NCBI RefSeq assembly: GCF_030373225.1
Contig: NZ_JAUCZG010000001.1
Span: forward strand, 124,001 to 188,000
Direction: 5' to 3'
Source: Hydrogenophaga sp.
GTDB lineage: Bacteria > Pseudomonadota > Gammaproteobacteria > Burkholderiales > Burkholderiaceae_C
Length of the DNA stretch: 64,000 nucleotides
Both the position numbers and the translations under genes were made by a program. The notes beneath the pieces are model-generated. The model searched no databases, was not told the origin of the DNA, and worked only from the letters and a program-made list of their open reading frames with translations. Shown here one piece after another: positions 10,170-21,742 of this stretch. Every line of letters starts with the position of its first letter. Within the stretch, counting starts at the first letter, position 1.

Positions 10170-11216
10170 ATGAGTCATTCCCCTCACACCGGAAGCCGGA
10201 GCCAACCGATCGCGCTGACGATGGGTGACCCTGCCGGCATTGGCCCGGAGATCATCGCCAGAGCCCTCTGTGAGCGGCCCGGATTGCGAACGCAGATCGT
10301 GGTGGTGGGTGATGCATCCACGCTGGCATCGGCTGCGCGCCTGGTGACAACGGGGGCTCTTCCGTTGACCGTGGCAGAGATTGACGACATCGAGGATCTG
10401 GCAGCCGTTCCGTCGGGGTGCATGGCTGTGGTGCAGGCCTGTCGCCTGGCCGCGCCGGTGGAGATCGGGCGCATCAGCCCGCAGGCCGGACGTGCCGCTG
10501 CTGACTGCATCGAATGGGCAGCGCAGGCCGCTTTGCAGGGGCGGGCGCGCGCCGTGGTGACTGCGCCGATCCACAAGGAGGCCCTGGCCGCGGCGGGCGT
10601 GGCCCACCCCGGGCACACCGAGATGTTGCAGTCGCTCAGCGCCGCCCACCTCGGCGTGCCCGTGTCTGCCCTGCCAGTGCGCATGATGCTCAGTTGCCCC
10701 GGTCTCAGCACGGTGCTGGTGAGCATTCACCTGTCGTTGCGCAAGGCGCTGGATGCCGTGACCCTCGAGCAGGTGTTGCAGACGGTCCGGATCACGCAAG
10801 CGCATTGCCGACGAACCGGCACGGCACGCCCACGCATCGCAGTGGCCGGCCTGAACCCCCATGCCGGGGAGGGCGGGCTGTTCGGGTGGGAAGACCGGGA
10901 CATCATTGCTCCGGCCGTGGCAGACGCCAGGCGGGAAGGCATCGAAGCCAGTGGCCCTCATGCGCCGGACACCGTTTTCATGCGGGCCCGGCAAGGTGAA
11001 TTTGATGTGGTTGTCGCGATGTACCACGACCAAGGCCTGATCCCCGTCAAGCTGTTGGGACTCGACGAGGGCGTGAACACCACATTGGGACTTCCCTTTG
11101 TGCGCACCAGCCCCGATCACGGGACCGCGTTTGACATTGCCGGCACGGGACGCGCCAGCGCCAGCAGCCTGCTGGCAGCGATCGACGCGGCCCTGGCAGC
11201 GGGCCCTACTTCTTGA
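10170..11216 (+). CDS. pdxA: 4-hydroxythreonine-4-phosphate dehydrogenase
   Basis: NAD-dependent dehydrogenase of DXP-dependent pyridoxal phosphate synthesis, whose product condenses with deoxyxylulose phosphate through PdxJ. The 348 aa include the opening [14 protein letters not shown], zinc ligands in APIHKEAL and HPGHTEML, and a third in [16 protein letters not shown]. The final codons run 11 bases into the 3' end of mscL on the other strand (tail-to-tail overlap 11206-11216). Confidence 0.96.
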   Translation: MSHSPHTGSRSQPIALTMGDPAGIGPEIIARALCERPGLRTQIVVVGDASTLASAARLVTTGALPLTVAEIDDIEDLAAVPSGCMAVVQACRLAAPVEIGRISPQAGRAAADCIEWAAQAALQGRARAVVTAPIHKEALAAAGVAHPGHTEMLQSLSAAHLGVPVSALPVRMMLSCPGLSTVLVSIHLSLRKALDAVTLEQVLQTVRITQAHCRRTGTARPRIAVAGLNPHAGEGGLFGWEDRDIIAPAVADARREGIEASGPHAPDTVFMRARQGEFDVVVAMYHDQGLIPVKLLGLDEGVNTTLGLPFVRTSPDHGTAFDIAGTGRASASSLLAAIDAALAAGPTS

Positions 11217-11634
11217 GGCTGTCGCGGATCTCGCGCAACAGCATCACGTCTTCGGGCGTCACCACCGGGGCGGGCGCCTCTGGCGGGGCCTCGCGCTTGA
11301 GGCGGTTGATCTGTTTCACCATGATGAAGATGATGAAGGCCAGGATGGTGAAATTGATGGCCACGGTGATGAAGTTGCCGTACGCCAGCGTGGGCACGCC
11401 CGCCGCCTTGAGGGCGGCCAGCGTGGGGGCGGTACCTTCGGGAACCTTGCCCAGGGCCAGATAGAGATTGGTGAAGTCCAGATTGCCGAAGATCGAGCCC
11501 ACCAGCGGCATGATCACGTCTTCCACCATGGACGAGACGATCTTGCCGAAAGCGCCTCCGATGATCACGCCCACGGCGAGATCGATCACATTGCCCTTGA
11601 CGGCAAATTCCTTGAATTCCTTCATCACGCTCAT
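11206..11634 (-). CDS. mscL: large-conductance mechanosensitive channel
   Basis: Pentameric turgor-release channel of the inner membrane. The 142 aa show the MscL signature: [20 protein letters not shown] at the start of TM1, [21 protein letters not shown], then TM2 [20 protein letters not shown], and a C-terminal helix ending in [11 protein letters not shown]. The Met-Ser-Val-Met start allows two initiation sites three codons apart. It converges with and slightly overlaps pdxA and is divergent from petA. Confidence 0.96.
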   Translation of the reverse strand: MSVMKEFKEFAVKGNVIDLAVGVIIGGAFGKIVSSMVEDVIMPLVGSIFGNLDFTNLYLALGKVPEGTAPTLAALKAAGVPTLAYGNFITVAINFTILAFIIFIMVKQINRLKREAPPEAPAPVVTPEDVMLLREIRDSLKK

Positions 11635-11642
11635 CTTGTTCT

Positions 11643-11733
11643 CCGTTCAGGATGGTTGGCTGGACTGCCCGTTGCAACCGCGCAGGAACGAGCGGGAGGA
11701 TTCTCACACAGCGTTGCGGGGTTTCCTGAACGG
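11643..11733. repeat. 10-bp inverted repeat in the mscL-petA intergenic region
   Basis: CCGTTCAGGA at 11643-11652 and its exact reverse complement TCCTGAACGG at 11724-11733 flank the middle of the 246-base divergent region. They are 71 bases apart, too far for an ordinary short hairpin. They could be paired protein-binding half sites or chance. Confidence 0.3.
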
Positions 11734-11825
11734 GCCGCGACAAGGCGCATCGTTCACCCAAAGGCAATGTCCTCAATAGCCCAGTCCAGCACCCAGGCAA
11801 GCACAGGCAGGTGCAAGTGCTCCAG

Positions 11826-11831
11826 TACAAT
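11826..11831 (+). promoter_or_regulatory. candidate -10 box of the petABC promoter
   Basis: TACAAT lies 50 bases upstream of the petA ATG, in the only long gap before the operon. It is a five-of-six match to the sigma70 -10 consensus. No good -35 hexamer is found 16-19 bases upstream, so this is a suggestion only. Confidence 0.3.
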
Positions 11832-11880
11832 GCCGGGTTGACCCTGATGCACCTTCCTGAAGTCTCGTAGAAAGAGTTCC

Positions 11881-12489
11881 ATGAGTGAAGCTACCGCCCA
11901 AGCGCCTGCCAACAGCAGCCGCCGTACCTGGCTGATCACCTCTTGCGCCATGGGTGGCGTGGGGGCAGCCGCCGTCTCCGTGCCATTCGTGAGCACGTTT
12001 CAGCCATCCGAGCGTGCCAAGGCCGCAGGCGCGGCGGTCGAAGTCGATGTCTCGGGCATCCTGCCGGGCGAAAAGATTGTTGTGGAATGGCGGGGCAAGC
12101 CCGTGTGGATCATGCGTCGCACGCCAGAGCAGCTGGCCGAGCTTGAAAAGCTCGCCGGTGAGCTGGCCGACCCCGAGTCCACCCGCACTGCGGTTCCCAC
12201 GCCCGAGTACGCAAGGAATCACCACCGCTCGATCAAGCCCGAGATTCTGGTGACGGTGGGCATCTGCACCCACCTGGGCTGCTCGCCTGGCGACAGGCTC
12301 ACACCGGGCCCGCAGCCCTCGTTGCCCGACAACTGGCAAGGCGGTTTCCTGTGTGCCTGCCATGGCTCCACGTTTGATCTCGCCGGTCGCGTGTTCAAGA
12401 ACAAACCGGCGCCGGACAACCTGGAGGTGCCCCCGCACTTCTACATGTCAGACACCATGTTGTTGGTCGGCGAAGACAAGCAGGCCTGA
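11881..12489 (+). CDS. petA: ubiquinol-cytochrome c reductase, Rieske iron-sulfur subunit
   Basis: The 2Fe-2S subunit of the cytochrome bc1 complex, carrying electrons from quinol to cytochrome c1. The 202-aa protein has a twin-arginine-type N-terminus (SSRRTWLITS, residues 12-21) followed by a membrane anchor, as is known for Rieske proteins, and a C-terminal Rieske domain. Cluster box 1 is C129-T-H131-L-G-C134 and box 2 is C158-A-C160-H161-G-S. It is first of petABC; cytochrome b starts 49 bases later. Confidence 0.97.
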   Translation: MSEATAQAPANSSRRTWLITSCAMGGVGAAAVSVPFVSTFQPSERAKAAGAAVEVDVSGILPGEKIVVEWRGKPVWIMRRTPEQLAELEKLAGELADPESTRTAVPTPEYARNHHRSIKPEILVTVGICTHLGCSPGDRLTPGPQPSLPDNWQGGFLCACHGSTFDLAGRVFKNKPAPDNLEVPPHFYMSDTMLLVGEDKQA

Positions 12490-12538
12490 GCCGAAGCGGT
12501 TCCAAGCGACATCAGACAACGCCAAACAGAGGCAACCC

Positions 12539-13939
12539 ATGGCTGAATTCAAAGAAGTTTCCCCCAATGCCCCGATCGGCGAGAAGACGCTGAACTGGAT
12601 CGACAACCGGTTTCCGCTTTCGAAGCTCTACAACGAGCACCTCGCCGAGTACTACGCGCCCAAGAACTTCAACTTCTGGTATTTCTTCGGTTCCCTCGCG
12701 CTGCTCGTGCTCGTGATCCAGATCGTCACCGGTATTTTTCTGGTGATGCATTACAAGCCTGATGCGGCGCTGGCGTTCGCGTCGGTCGAATACATCATGC
12801 GTGATGTCCCCTGGGGCTGGTTGATCCGCTACATGCACTCCACCGGCGCCTCTGCGTTCTTCGTGGTCGTGTATCTCCACATGTTTCGCGGCCTGATCTA
12901 CGGCAGCTACCGCAAGCCACGCGAGCTGGTCTGGGTGTTCGGTTGCGCGATTTTCCTGTGCCTGATGGCCGAAGCTTTCATGGGCTACCTGCTCCCATGG
13001 GGCCAGATGTCCTACTGGGGTGCCCAGGTGATCGTGAACCTGTTCGCCGCCATTCCCTTTGTCGGCCCCGACCTCGCACTGCTCATTCGCGGCGACTTCG
13101 TTGTGGGCGATGCCACTCTCAACCGCTTCTTCAGCTTCCACGTGATTGCCGTGCCGCTGGTCCTGCTGGGTCTGGTGGTGGCACACATCATTGCCTTGCA
13201 CGAGGTGGGCTCCAACAACCCGGACGGTGTGGAGATCAAGGCGAAGAAAGATGCCCGGGGCATCCCGCTCGATGGCATTCCTTTCCATCCGTACTACACG
13301 GTGCACGACGTGCTGGGCGTGTCGGTTTTCCTGATGATCTTCTCCGCGATCATCTTCTTTGCGCCCGAATTCGGTGGCTACTTCCTCGAGTACAACAACT
13401 TCATCCCCGCCGACCCACTGGTCACGCCGCTGCACATTGCGCCGGTCTGGTACTTCACGCCGTTCTACTCGATGCTGCGCGCCATCACCAGCGAAATGAT
13501 GTACGCCCTGGTGGCCATCGCCGTGATCGCTGCGGTGCTCGGCGCAATCAAGGCCAAGGGCTCCGCCGCCTTCAAGGGTGGAATCGTGATCGGTGCGCTG
13601 GTCCTGGTGGCCCTGATGTTGTCCATCGACGCCAAGTTCTGGGGCGTGGTGGCCATGGGCGGCGCCGTGATCATCCTGTTCTTCCTCCCATGGCTTGACC
13701 ACAGCCCGGTGAAGTCCATCCGCTACCGGCCGACGTGGAACAAGTGGCTGTACGGCGTGTTCGTCATCAATTTCCTGATCCTGGGCTACCTCGGTGTGCT
13801 GCCGCCATCACCCATCGGCGAGCGCGTTTCGCAGGTCGGCACCTTGTTCTATTTCGGGTTCTTCCTGCTGATGCCCTGGTGGAGCCGTCTGGGTGAGTTC
13901 AAGCCTGTGCCCGACCGCGTCACTTTCCAGCCTCACTGA
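12539..13939 (+). CDS. petB: ubiquinol-cytochrome c reductase, cytochrome b subunit
   Basis: Membrane core of the bc1 complex with hemes bL and bH and both quinone sites. The ATG at 12539 gives 466 aa, within the long proteobacterial type with extra C-terminal helices. The heme histidines lie in YMHSTGASAFFVVVYLHMFRG and in FFSFHVIAVPLVLLGLVVAH. The Qo-site tetrapeptide is PVWY (residues 302-305) rather than PEWY: the usual glutamate is valine, a natural variant known in beta- and gammaproteobacteria. It sits between petA and petC. Confidence 0.97.
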   Translation: MAEFKEVSPNAPIGEKTLNWIDNRFPLSKLYNEHLAEYYAPKNFNFWYFFGSLALLVLVIQIVTGIFLVMHYKPDAALAFASVEYIMRDVPWGWLIRYMHSTGASAFFVVVYLHMFRGLIYGSYRKPRELVWVFGCAIFLCLMAEAFMGYLLPWGQMSYWGAQVIVNLFAAIPFVGPDLALLIRGDFVVGDATLNRFFSFHVIAVPLVLLGLVVAHIIALHEVGSNNPDGVEIKAKKDARGIPLDGIPFHPYYTVHDVLGVSVFLMIFSAIIFFAPEFGGYFLEYNNFIPADPLVTPLHIAPVWYFTPFYSMLRAITSEMMYALVAIAVIAAVLGAIKAKGSAAFKGGIVIGALVLVALMLSIDAKFWGVVAMGGAVIILFFLPWLDHSPVKSIRYRPTWNKWLYGVFVINFLILGYLGVLPPSPIGERVSQVGTLFYFGFFLLMPWWSRLGEFKPVPDRVTFQPH

Positions 13940-13970
13940 ACACGACGAGCCAATTCTGAGAGTCAAGCAA

Positions 13971-14726
13971 ATGAAAAAAATCCTCTTGGGCCTCGCACTG
14001 GCAATCGGTATGTCAGGCGCCGCCATGGCCGCTGGTGGCTCCATTCCCCTGGACAAGGCGCCACAGCGCACCAATGACATGGCTGCCCTGCAAAACGGCG
14101 CCAAACTGTTTGTCAATTACTGCCTGGGCTGCCACTCGGCTGCCTTCATGCGTTACAACCGCCTGCGCGACATCGGGCTGAACGACAAGCAGATCGCCGA
14201 AAACCTGACCTTCGCCACCGACAAGATCGGTGACACGATGAAGGCGGCGATCGACCCCAAGCAGGCCAAGCAGTGGTTCGGCGTGAACCCCCCCGACCTC
14301 ACGCTGATTGCACGCTCACGCTCAAGCCGCGAGGGCACTGGCGCCGATTACGTCTACACCTTGCTGCGCACCTACTACCGCGACGACACCAAGCCAACGG
14401 GCTGGAACAACCTCGCGTTTCCCAACATCGGCATGCCCAATCCTCTGTGGGAGCTGCAGGGCGAGCAAAAGCCGGTCTATGAAAAGGTCATGAGCCACGG
14501 CCACGAGGTGGACCGCCTCAAGGGCTGGGCAGCTGTCAAACCCGGCACGCTCAGCGCGGCCGAATACGACAACAACGTGGGCGATCTGGTGGCGTATCTG
14601 CAATGGATGGCCGAGCCTGCCCAGAACAGCCGGGTCCGCATCGGCGTGTGGGTGATGTTGTTCCTGGCCGCGTTCACCGTGGTGGCGTGGCGATTGAACG
14701 CCGCCTTCTGGAAAGACATCAAGTAA
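13971..14726 (+). CDS. petC: ubiquinol-cytochrome c reductase, cytochrome c1 subunit
   Basis: Periplasmic c-type cytochrome of the bc1 complex. The start at 13971 gives 251 aa with a signal peptide (MKKILLGLALAIGMSGAAMA). A heme-attachment motif CLGCH at residues 51-55 is followed by a region with the c1 feature MRYNRLRD. The axial methionine is probably in NIGMPNPLWELQG. A C-terminal anchor helix (about residues 223-243) precedes the final KDIK. It ends the petABC operon; sspA starts 115 bases on. Confidence 0.95.
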   Translation: MKKILLGLALAIGMSGAAMAAGGSIPLDKAPQRTNDMAALQNGAKLFVNYCLGCHSAAFMRYNRLRDIGLNDKQIAENLTFATDKIGDTMKAAIDPKQAKQWFGVNPPDLTLIARSRSSREGTGADYVYTLLRTYYRDDTKPTGWNNLAFPNIGMPNPLWELQGEQKPVYEKVMSHGHEVDRLKGWAAVKPGTLSAAEYDNNVGDLVAYLQWMAEPAQNSRVRIGVWVMLFLAAFTVVAWRLNAAFWKDIK

Positions 14727-14841
14727 TCTCATCCCAACAGGCTGGCGGCCCTGTCCGCTGGCCTGACCGTTCCGCAGTGGTTTGCAGTGTCCGTATGGCA
14801 CGAATGCAAGCCACTGTTTTTTGCTTTAAGGAGACACCTTC

Positions 14842-15453
14842 ATGATGGTCTTGTACTCGGGTACCACTTGCCCGTATTCCCACCGTTGCCGCTTTGTTCT
14901 TTTCGAGAAGGGCATGGACTTCGAGATCAGGGATGTCGACCTCTACAACAAGCCGGAAGACATCAGCGTCATGAACCCGTACGGCCAGGTTCCCATCCTG
15001 GTTGAACGCGACCTGATCCTGTACGAGTCGAACATCATCAACGAGTACATCGACGAGCGCTTTCCCCACCCGCAATTGATGCCGGGTGATCCAGTGGACC
15101 GTGCCCGGGTTCGCCTGTTCCTGTTGAACTTCGAAAAGGAGCTATTCACCCACGTCTCGATGTTGGAGTCGCGCAGCACCAAGGGCAATGAGAAGGCGCT
15201 GGAAAAGGCACGGGCACACATCCGCGACCGCCTGACCCAACTGGCCCCGGTGTTCCTGAAGAACAAGTTCATGCTGGGCGACAACTTTTCCATGCTGGAC
15301 GTGGCCATCGCCCCGCTGCTGTGGCGCCTCGACTTCTACGGGATCGAACTCAGCAAGAATGCAGCGCCCTTGCTCAAGTACGCCGAGCGTATTTTTTCGC
15401 GCCCAGCCTACATCGAGGCGTTGACCCCATCCGAGAAAGTGATGCGCAAGTGA
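14842..15453 (+). CDS. sspA: stringent starvation protein A (GST-fold RNA polymerase-associated protein)
   Basis: A 203-aa glutathione S-transferase-fold protein. The N-terminal thioredoxin-like half has MVLYSGTTCPYSHRCRFVL and NPYGQVPILVERDLILYESN; the C-terminal half is helical. SspA binds RNA polymerase and lacks GST activity. sspB directly downstream and the petABC context support SspA over a metabolic GST. AAGGAG about ten bases upstream of the ATG is a good Shine-Dalgarno. Initiation at the second Met one codon on is equally possible. Confidence 0.93.
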   Translation: MMVLYSGTTCPYSHRCRFVLFEKGMDFEIRDVDLYNKPEDISVMNPYGQVPILVERDLILYESNIINEYIDERFPHPQLMPGDPVDRARVRLFLLNFEKELFTHVSMLESRSTKGNEKALEKARAHIRDRLTQLAPVFLKNKFMLGDNFSMLDVAIAPLLWRLDFYGIELSKNAAPLLKYAERIFSRPAYIEALTPSEKVMRK

Positions 15454-15504
15454 GCGCAAGCCCGCGCCCAACGGCCGGGTTCCACCGTGCCTTGACGATG
15501 GCCC

Positions 15505-16047
15505 ATGAGTCCTGCTGACACGGACATCCCTTCCACCCGCCCGTACCTCATTCGTGCCCTGCACGAATGGTGTTCAGACAACGGTTTTTCTCCCTACATT
15601 GCGGTGCAGGTGGACGCTTCCGTTCAGGTGCCGATGGAGTTCGTGAAAAATGGCGAGATCGTGCTCAACGTCGGCGTCGACGCCACGAGCTCGTTGAGGC
15701 TGGGCAACGACTTCATCGAGTTCAAGGCGCGTTTCGGCGGCGTGGCGCGCGAAATCGTCGTTCCCATCAGCCATGTGGTGGCCATCTACGCACGCGAAAA
15801 CGGCCAGGGAATGGCGTTTCCGGCACCGGCACCGGCGACCCTGTCGGCGGTCAAACCGTCGGTCCTCGTGTCGGACGCGCCGCCATCGGGCGACGGCGTC
15901 GAAGCCACTGCGGATACAGCCTCGAGGAGCCCGCTGCGCTCGGTCACAAGTGAGCAAGGTCAGGAAGAGGGAGATGTCCCCCCGGAGCCTCCAGCCGATG
16001 GCCCCGGCCGCTCACCGGGCCGGCCGCAGCTCAAGCGCGTCAAGTAA
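15505..16047 (+). CDS. sspB: ClpXP protease specificity-enhancing factor
   Basis: Adaptor that delivers ssrA-tagged and other substrates to ClpXP. The 180-aa protein has the SspB fold in about residues 10-105 (RPYLIRALHEWCSDNGFSPYI, then VPMEFVKNGEIVLN), then a long low-complexity acidic and proline-rich linker. It ends in GRPQLKRVK, matching the short C-terminal ClpX-binding tail of E. coli SspB (GRPALRVVK). The linker plus tail supports a working adaptor. It follows sspA by about 50 bases and is the last gene before tRNA-Thr. Confidence 0.95.
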   Translation: MSPADTDIPSTRPYLIRALHEWCSDNGFSPYIAVQVDASVQVPMEFVKNGEIVLNVGVDATSSLRLGNDFIEFKARFGGVAREIVVPISHVVAIYARENGQGMAFPAPAPATLSAVKPSVLVSDAPPSGDGVEATADTASRSPLRSVTSEQGQEEGDVPPEPPADGPGRSPGRPQLKRVK

Positions 16048-16062
16048 ACTTCGAAGCCCCCG

Positions 16063-16138
<76 letters not shown>

Positions 16139-16179
16139 AGACACCATTCCCCGCCACTCGCCCCCTTGGCGGGAGGCGT

Positions 16180-16497
16180 TCATCGCGCCGGGGTTTGGAC
16201 TTTGATGCGGATTGCGTTAACCTGCGCACCGTTTTGGGTCAACACCCGTTGGATGGCCGGCAGCATCTGGCGGAGTTTGGTGGAGGCGGCGGCGCTGCCC
16301 ACCAGAAGGCACCACTCCTGTTCCTGCAAAGGCCCGGCAACCACCTGCTGACGCATGGCGGGCGGGATCAGGTGGCGCACCTGATCCAGGAAGTTCTGGG
16401 ACTCGCGAATGCGCTCCCGCAACAAGGCCAGCGATGGCGCGGCGCCCACAGCCTGTTCGAGGCTGAAGAGCGTGCGAGGTCGTTGATCGGTGGCCAT
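16180..16497 (-). CDS. DciA-like (DUF721) protein
   Basis: A 105-aa protein whose middle and C-terminal part (LIPPAMRQQVVAGPLQEQEW, then LVGSAAASTKLRQMLPAI) has the pattern of DUF721/DciA. In many bacteria without DnaC this family loads the replicative helicase DnaB. The N-terminus is a short helical segment. It is divergent from the M23 peptidase, and this pair upstream of secA is a usual betaproteobacterial arrangement. The start at 16497 gives a normal size; a longer minus-strand frame upstream overlaps the peptidase gene and is not used. Function is by family only. Confidence 0.75.
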   Translation of the reverse strand: MATDQRPRTLFSLEQAVGAAPSLALLRERIRESQNFLDQVRHLIPPAMRQQVVAGPLQEQEWCLLVGSAAASTKLRQMLPAIQRVLTQNGAQVNAIRIKVQTPAR

Positions 16498-16532
16498 GTG
16501 AATCGAATCGAAGGGCCCTGGCGGCTCACCGC

Positions 16533-16541
16533 AAGGAAAGG
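16533..16541 (+). promoter_or_regulatory. ribosome binding site that decides the GTG start of the M23 peptidase
   Basis: AAGGAAAGG lies seven bases before the GTG at 16549. No ATG with comparable spacing exists near the point where homology to the family begins, so this site supports the GTG start. Confidence 0.6.
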
Positions 16542-16548
16542 TTTCAGA

Positions 16549-17499
16549 GTGCACATCATTATCACGGACGCCTGGCTGGCCAAAAGCCGGGCCCTTCACC
16601 TCAGTGGCTTCAAGCTGGTGGGTGCGGGCATGTTGGCTGCCGTGGTGTTGATGCTGGCCTCCATGGCCACCTACCATTGGGTTTTCCTCGAAGGGGTCCG
16701 CCAGGGATGGCCTGGCTTTGCGTCGGTCGGCCGGTTGGTGCATCCCGTTGACACCGACTCCAAAGACGCCTACGTGCGTGCCAATCTGGACGCCATGGCC
16801 CGCAAGCTGGGCGAAATGCAGGCACGCATGGTCCAGATCGACTCCCTCGGTGAGCGCGTGGCCGGCCTGGCGGGCTTGAATCCGGCAGAGTTCAAGAATG
16901 CACCGGGGTCGGGCGGTTCTTTGGTGGCCAGCCGGAACATCACCATGCAGGAACTGATGCAGGCCCTTGACTCGGTGGAAGTGTCCAGCGGATCCAGGGT
17001 CGACTGGCTCACGGTGGTGGAGTCGCGACTGTTCGATCAGAAGATCAGTCAAACACTAATTCCCACCGAAAAGCCGGTGGTTGGGGTGCGGGTCGGATCT
17101 CCGTTTGGTTTTCGCATCGATCCCATCACGGGTGTCTCGGCGCTGCACACGGGGCTCGATTTCCCGGCCGATGTCGGCACGCCGATACTCGCAGCGGCGG
17201 GCGGGGTGGTCGTGGTGCAGGAGTACCACGCTGCCTACGGCAACATGGTCGAGATCGACCACGGCAACGCGTTGATCACTCGCTACGCCCACGCTTCCCA
17301 GACCTTCGTTAAGAAGGGCGACATCGTCAAGCGGGGCCAGAGAATAGCCAGCGTGGGGTCTACCGGGCGTTCGACCGGTCCCCACCTGCACTTCGAGGTC
17401 TGGGTGGCGGGTGTGCCTCAGAACCCGCAGCGTTTTCTCGAGGCGGGAGAAAAAATCGCCGCTTCCAAGCCCCCCGTGCAGGGTCCCCGCAAGCCCTGA
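16549..17499 (+). CDS. M23-family peptidoglycan endopeptidase, membrane-anchored
   Basis: A LytM/NlpD-type protein of 316 aa. A GTG start (MHIIITDAWLAKSRALHLSG) leads to one membrane helix (about 24-46), a periplasmic stalk with helical character, and a C-terminal M23 domain (about 185-300). The domain has zinc motifs in SPFGFRIDPITGVSALHTGLDF (H and D ligands) and HLHFEVWVAG. Both ligand motifs are kept, so it is probably an active cell-wall hydrolase rather than a degenerate activator. It is divergent from the DciA-like gene and 165 bases before secA. Confidence 0.9.
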   Translation: MHIIITDAWLAKSRALHLSGFKLVGAGMLAAVVLMLASMATYHWVFLEGVRQGWPGFASVGRLVHPVDTDSKDAYVRANLDAMARKLGEMQARMVQIDSLGERVAGLAGLNPAEFKNAPGSGGSLVASRNITMQELMQALDSVEVSSGSRVDWLTVVESRLFDQKISQTLIPTEKPVVGVRVGSPFGFRIDPITGVSALHTGLDFPADVGTPILAAAGGVVVVQEYHAAYGNMVEIDHGNALITRYAHASQTFVKKGDIVKRGQRIASVGSTGRSTGPHLHFEVWVAGVPQNPQRFLEAGEKIAASKPPVQGPRKP

Positions 17500-17664
17500 T
17501 CGCACTGAAGCTGCGGCGGGTAAAATCGCTGCTTTGCTGTTGAAAGTCCGGTGTTTGCCTGCACCTTTGCGGCGCCGGGCCCACGCCTTCCGGGCTCGCA
17601 AGAGCTCCCCTCCTTTCCTTTGCCTGCCCTGCACCTTGCGGGTGGCTGGCGCAGTCCTGTATCT

Positions 17665-20418
<2,754 letters not shown>

Positions 20419-20484
20419 GGCGCGGGACCCCGGTGTCCCCAGCCTCCTGCAAGACTGGCCTCATCCTGAATTCACGGAGTTCAA

Positions 20485-21732
20485 ATGCCCGTTCAACTCG
20501 ACACGCCTTTGGCGGTGGACCTGCTCCCCATTGCGGGTGTGCGCATTGGGGTGGCCCAGGCCGGCATTCGAAAGGCCAATCGCAAGGACCTCACGCTCTT
20601 TTTGCTGGACGAGGGCTGCGCGGTCGGCGCGGTGTTCACGCAGAACCGCTACGCCGCGGCGCCGGTGCAGGTGTGCCGTGAGCACCTTGCCGCAGGAAAG
20701 GGCATTCGCGCGCTGGTGATCAACACCGGCAACGCGAACGCGGGAACCGGAGAGCCCGGCCTGTCGAACGCCCGCCAGACCTGCACGGCCCTGGCCCTGG
20801 CGCTGGGCGTGCGGCACGAGCAGGTGATGCCCTTTTCGACGGGCGTGATCATGGAGCCTCTGCCGCTCGACCGCCTGCTGGCAGGTTTGCCAGCGGCCCT
20901 CGCCGATGCGGCACAAGCGCAAGACGACAGTGGTGTGCAATGGCTCTCGGCGGCCCAGGGCATCATGACCACCGACACCTTGCCGAAGGCGTTCAGCCAG
21001 CGCATGACGATCGACGGCCGCGCCGTGAACGCCACCGGCATCGCCAAGGGCGCCGGCATGATCCGACCCAACATGGCGACCATGCTCGGCTTCCTCGCCA
21101 CCGATGCCGCGGTGGCACCGGGCCTCATGGACGCGCTGGCCCGCCGCCTGGCCGACGCCTCATTCAACCGGGTCACGGTGGACGGCGACACCAGCACCAA
21201 CGATTCCTTTGTGGTGGTGGCCACCGGCAAGGCCGGCCATGCGCCCATCAGCGACCTCGACAGCCCGGCCGGCGTTGCCCTTCTGGAGGGTTTGACCAAG
21301 GTGGCCCGCCACCTCGCCCACGCCATCGTTCGGGACGGCGAAGGCGCCACCAAATTCATCACCGTGCAGGTCGAAGGCGGGCGCACCAAGGCCGAATGCC
21401 TGCAGGCCGCCTACGCCGTGGCGCACTCGCCCCTGGTCAAGACGGCCTTCTTCGCCAGCGATCCGAACCTTGGTCGCATCCTGGCCGCTGTGGGCTACGC
21501 GGGCATCCACGACCTCGACGTGAGCGGCATCGAACTGCATCTGGGCGATGTGCACGTGGTGACCCAGGGCGGCCGCCACCCCGGCTACCTCGAGGAAGAC
21601 GGTCAGCGCGTGATGAAGCAGGCAGAAATCCTGGTGCGCATCGGTCTGGGTCGTGGCGACGCCACGGAAACGGTCTGGACCTGTGATTTCAGCCACGACT
21701 ACGTCACCATCAACGCCGATTACAGATCCTGA
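20485..21732 (+). CDS. argJ: bifunctional glutamate N-acetyltransferase/amino-acid acetyltransferase
   Basis: Transfers acetyl from N-acetylornithine to glutamate, recycling acetyl groups in arginine synthesis; many members also use acetyl-CoA. The 415-aa precursor self-cleaves into alpha and beta chains. The site is intact in [13 protein letters not shown], between Ala198 and Thr199, with Thr199 as nucleophile. A GAKFI-like ATKFITVQ segment and [24 protein letters not shown] C-terminus are typical. It sits 66 bases after secA, with no other arg gene in the window. Confidence 0.96.
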   Translation: MPVQLDTPLAVDLLPIAGVRIGVAQAGIRKANRKDLTLFLLDEGCAVGAVFTQNRYAAAPVQVCREHLAAGKGIRALVINTGNANAGTGEPGLSNARQTCTALALALGVRHEQVMPFSTGVIMEPLPLDRLLAGLPAALADAAQAQDDSGVQWLSAAQGIMTTDTLPKAFSQRMTIDGRAVNATGIAKGAGMIRPNMATMLGFLATDAAVAPGLMDALARRLADASFNRVTVDGDTSTNDSFVVVATGKAGHAPISDLDSPAGVALLEGLTKVARHLAHAIVRDGEGATKFITVQVEGGRTKAECLQAAYAVAHSPLVKTAFFASDPNLGRILAAVGYAGIHDLDVSGIELHLGDVHVVTQGGRHPGYLEEDGQRVMKQAEILVRIGLGRGDATETVWTCDFSHDYVTINADYRS

Positions 21733-21742
21733 TTTCAGTGCC

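Noticed and set aside
12353..12538. Upstream in-frame extension of cytochrome b to about 528 residues
   Set aside because: It would overlap the Rieske gene out of frame and adds residues unlike any cytochrome b; the ATG at 12539 begins the family sequence.
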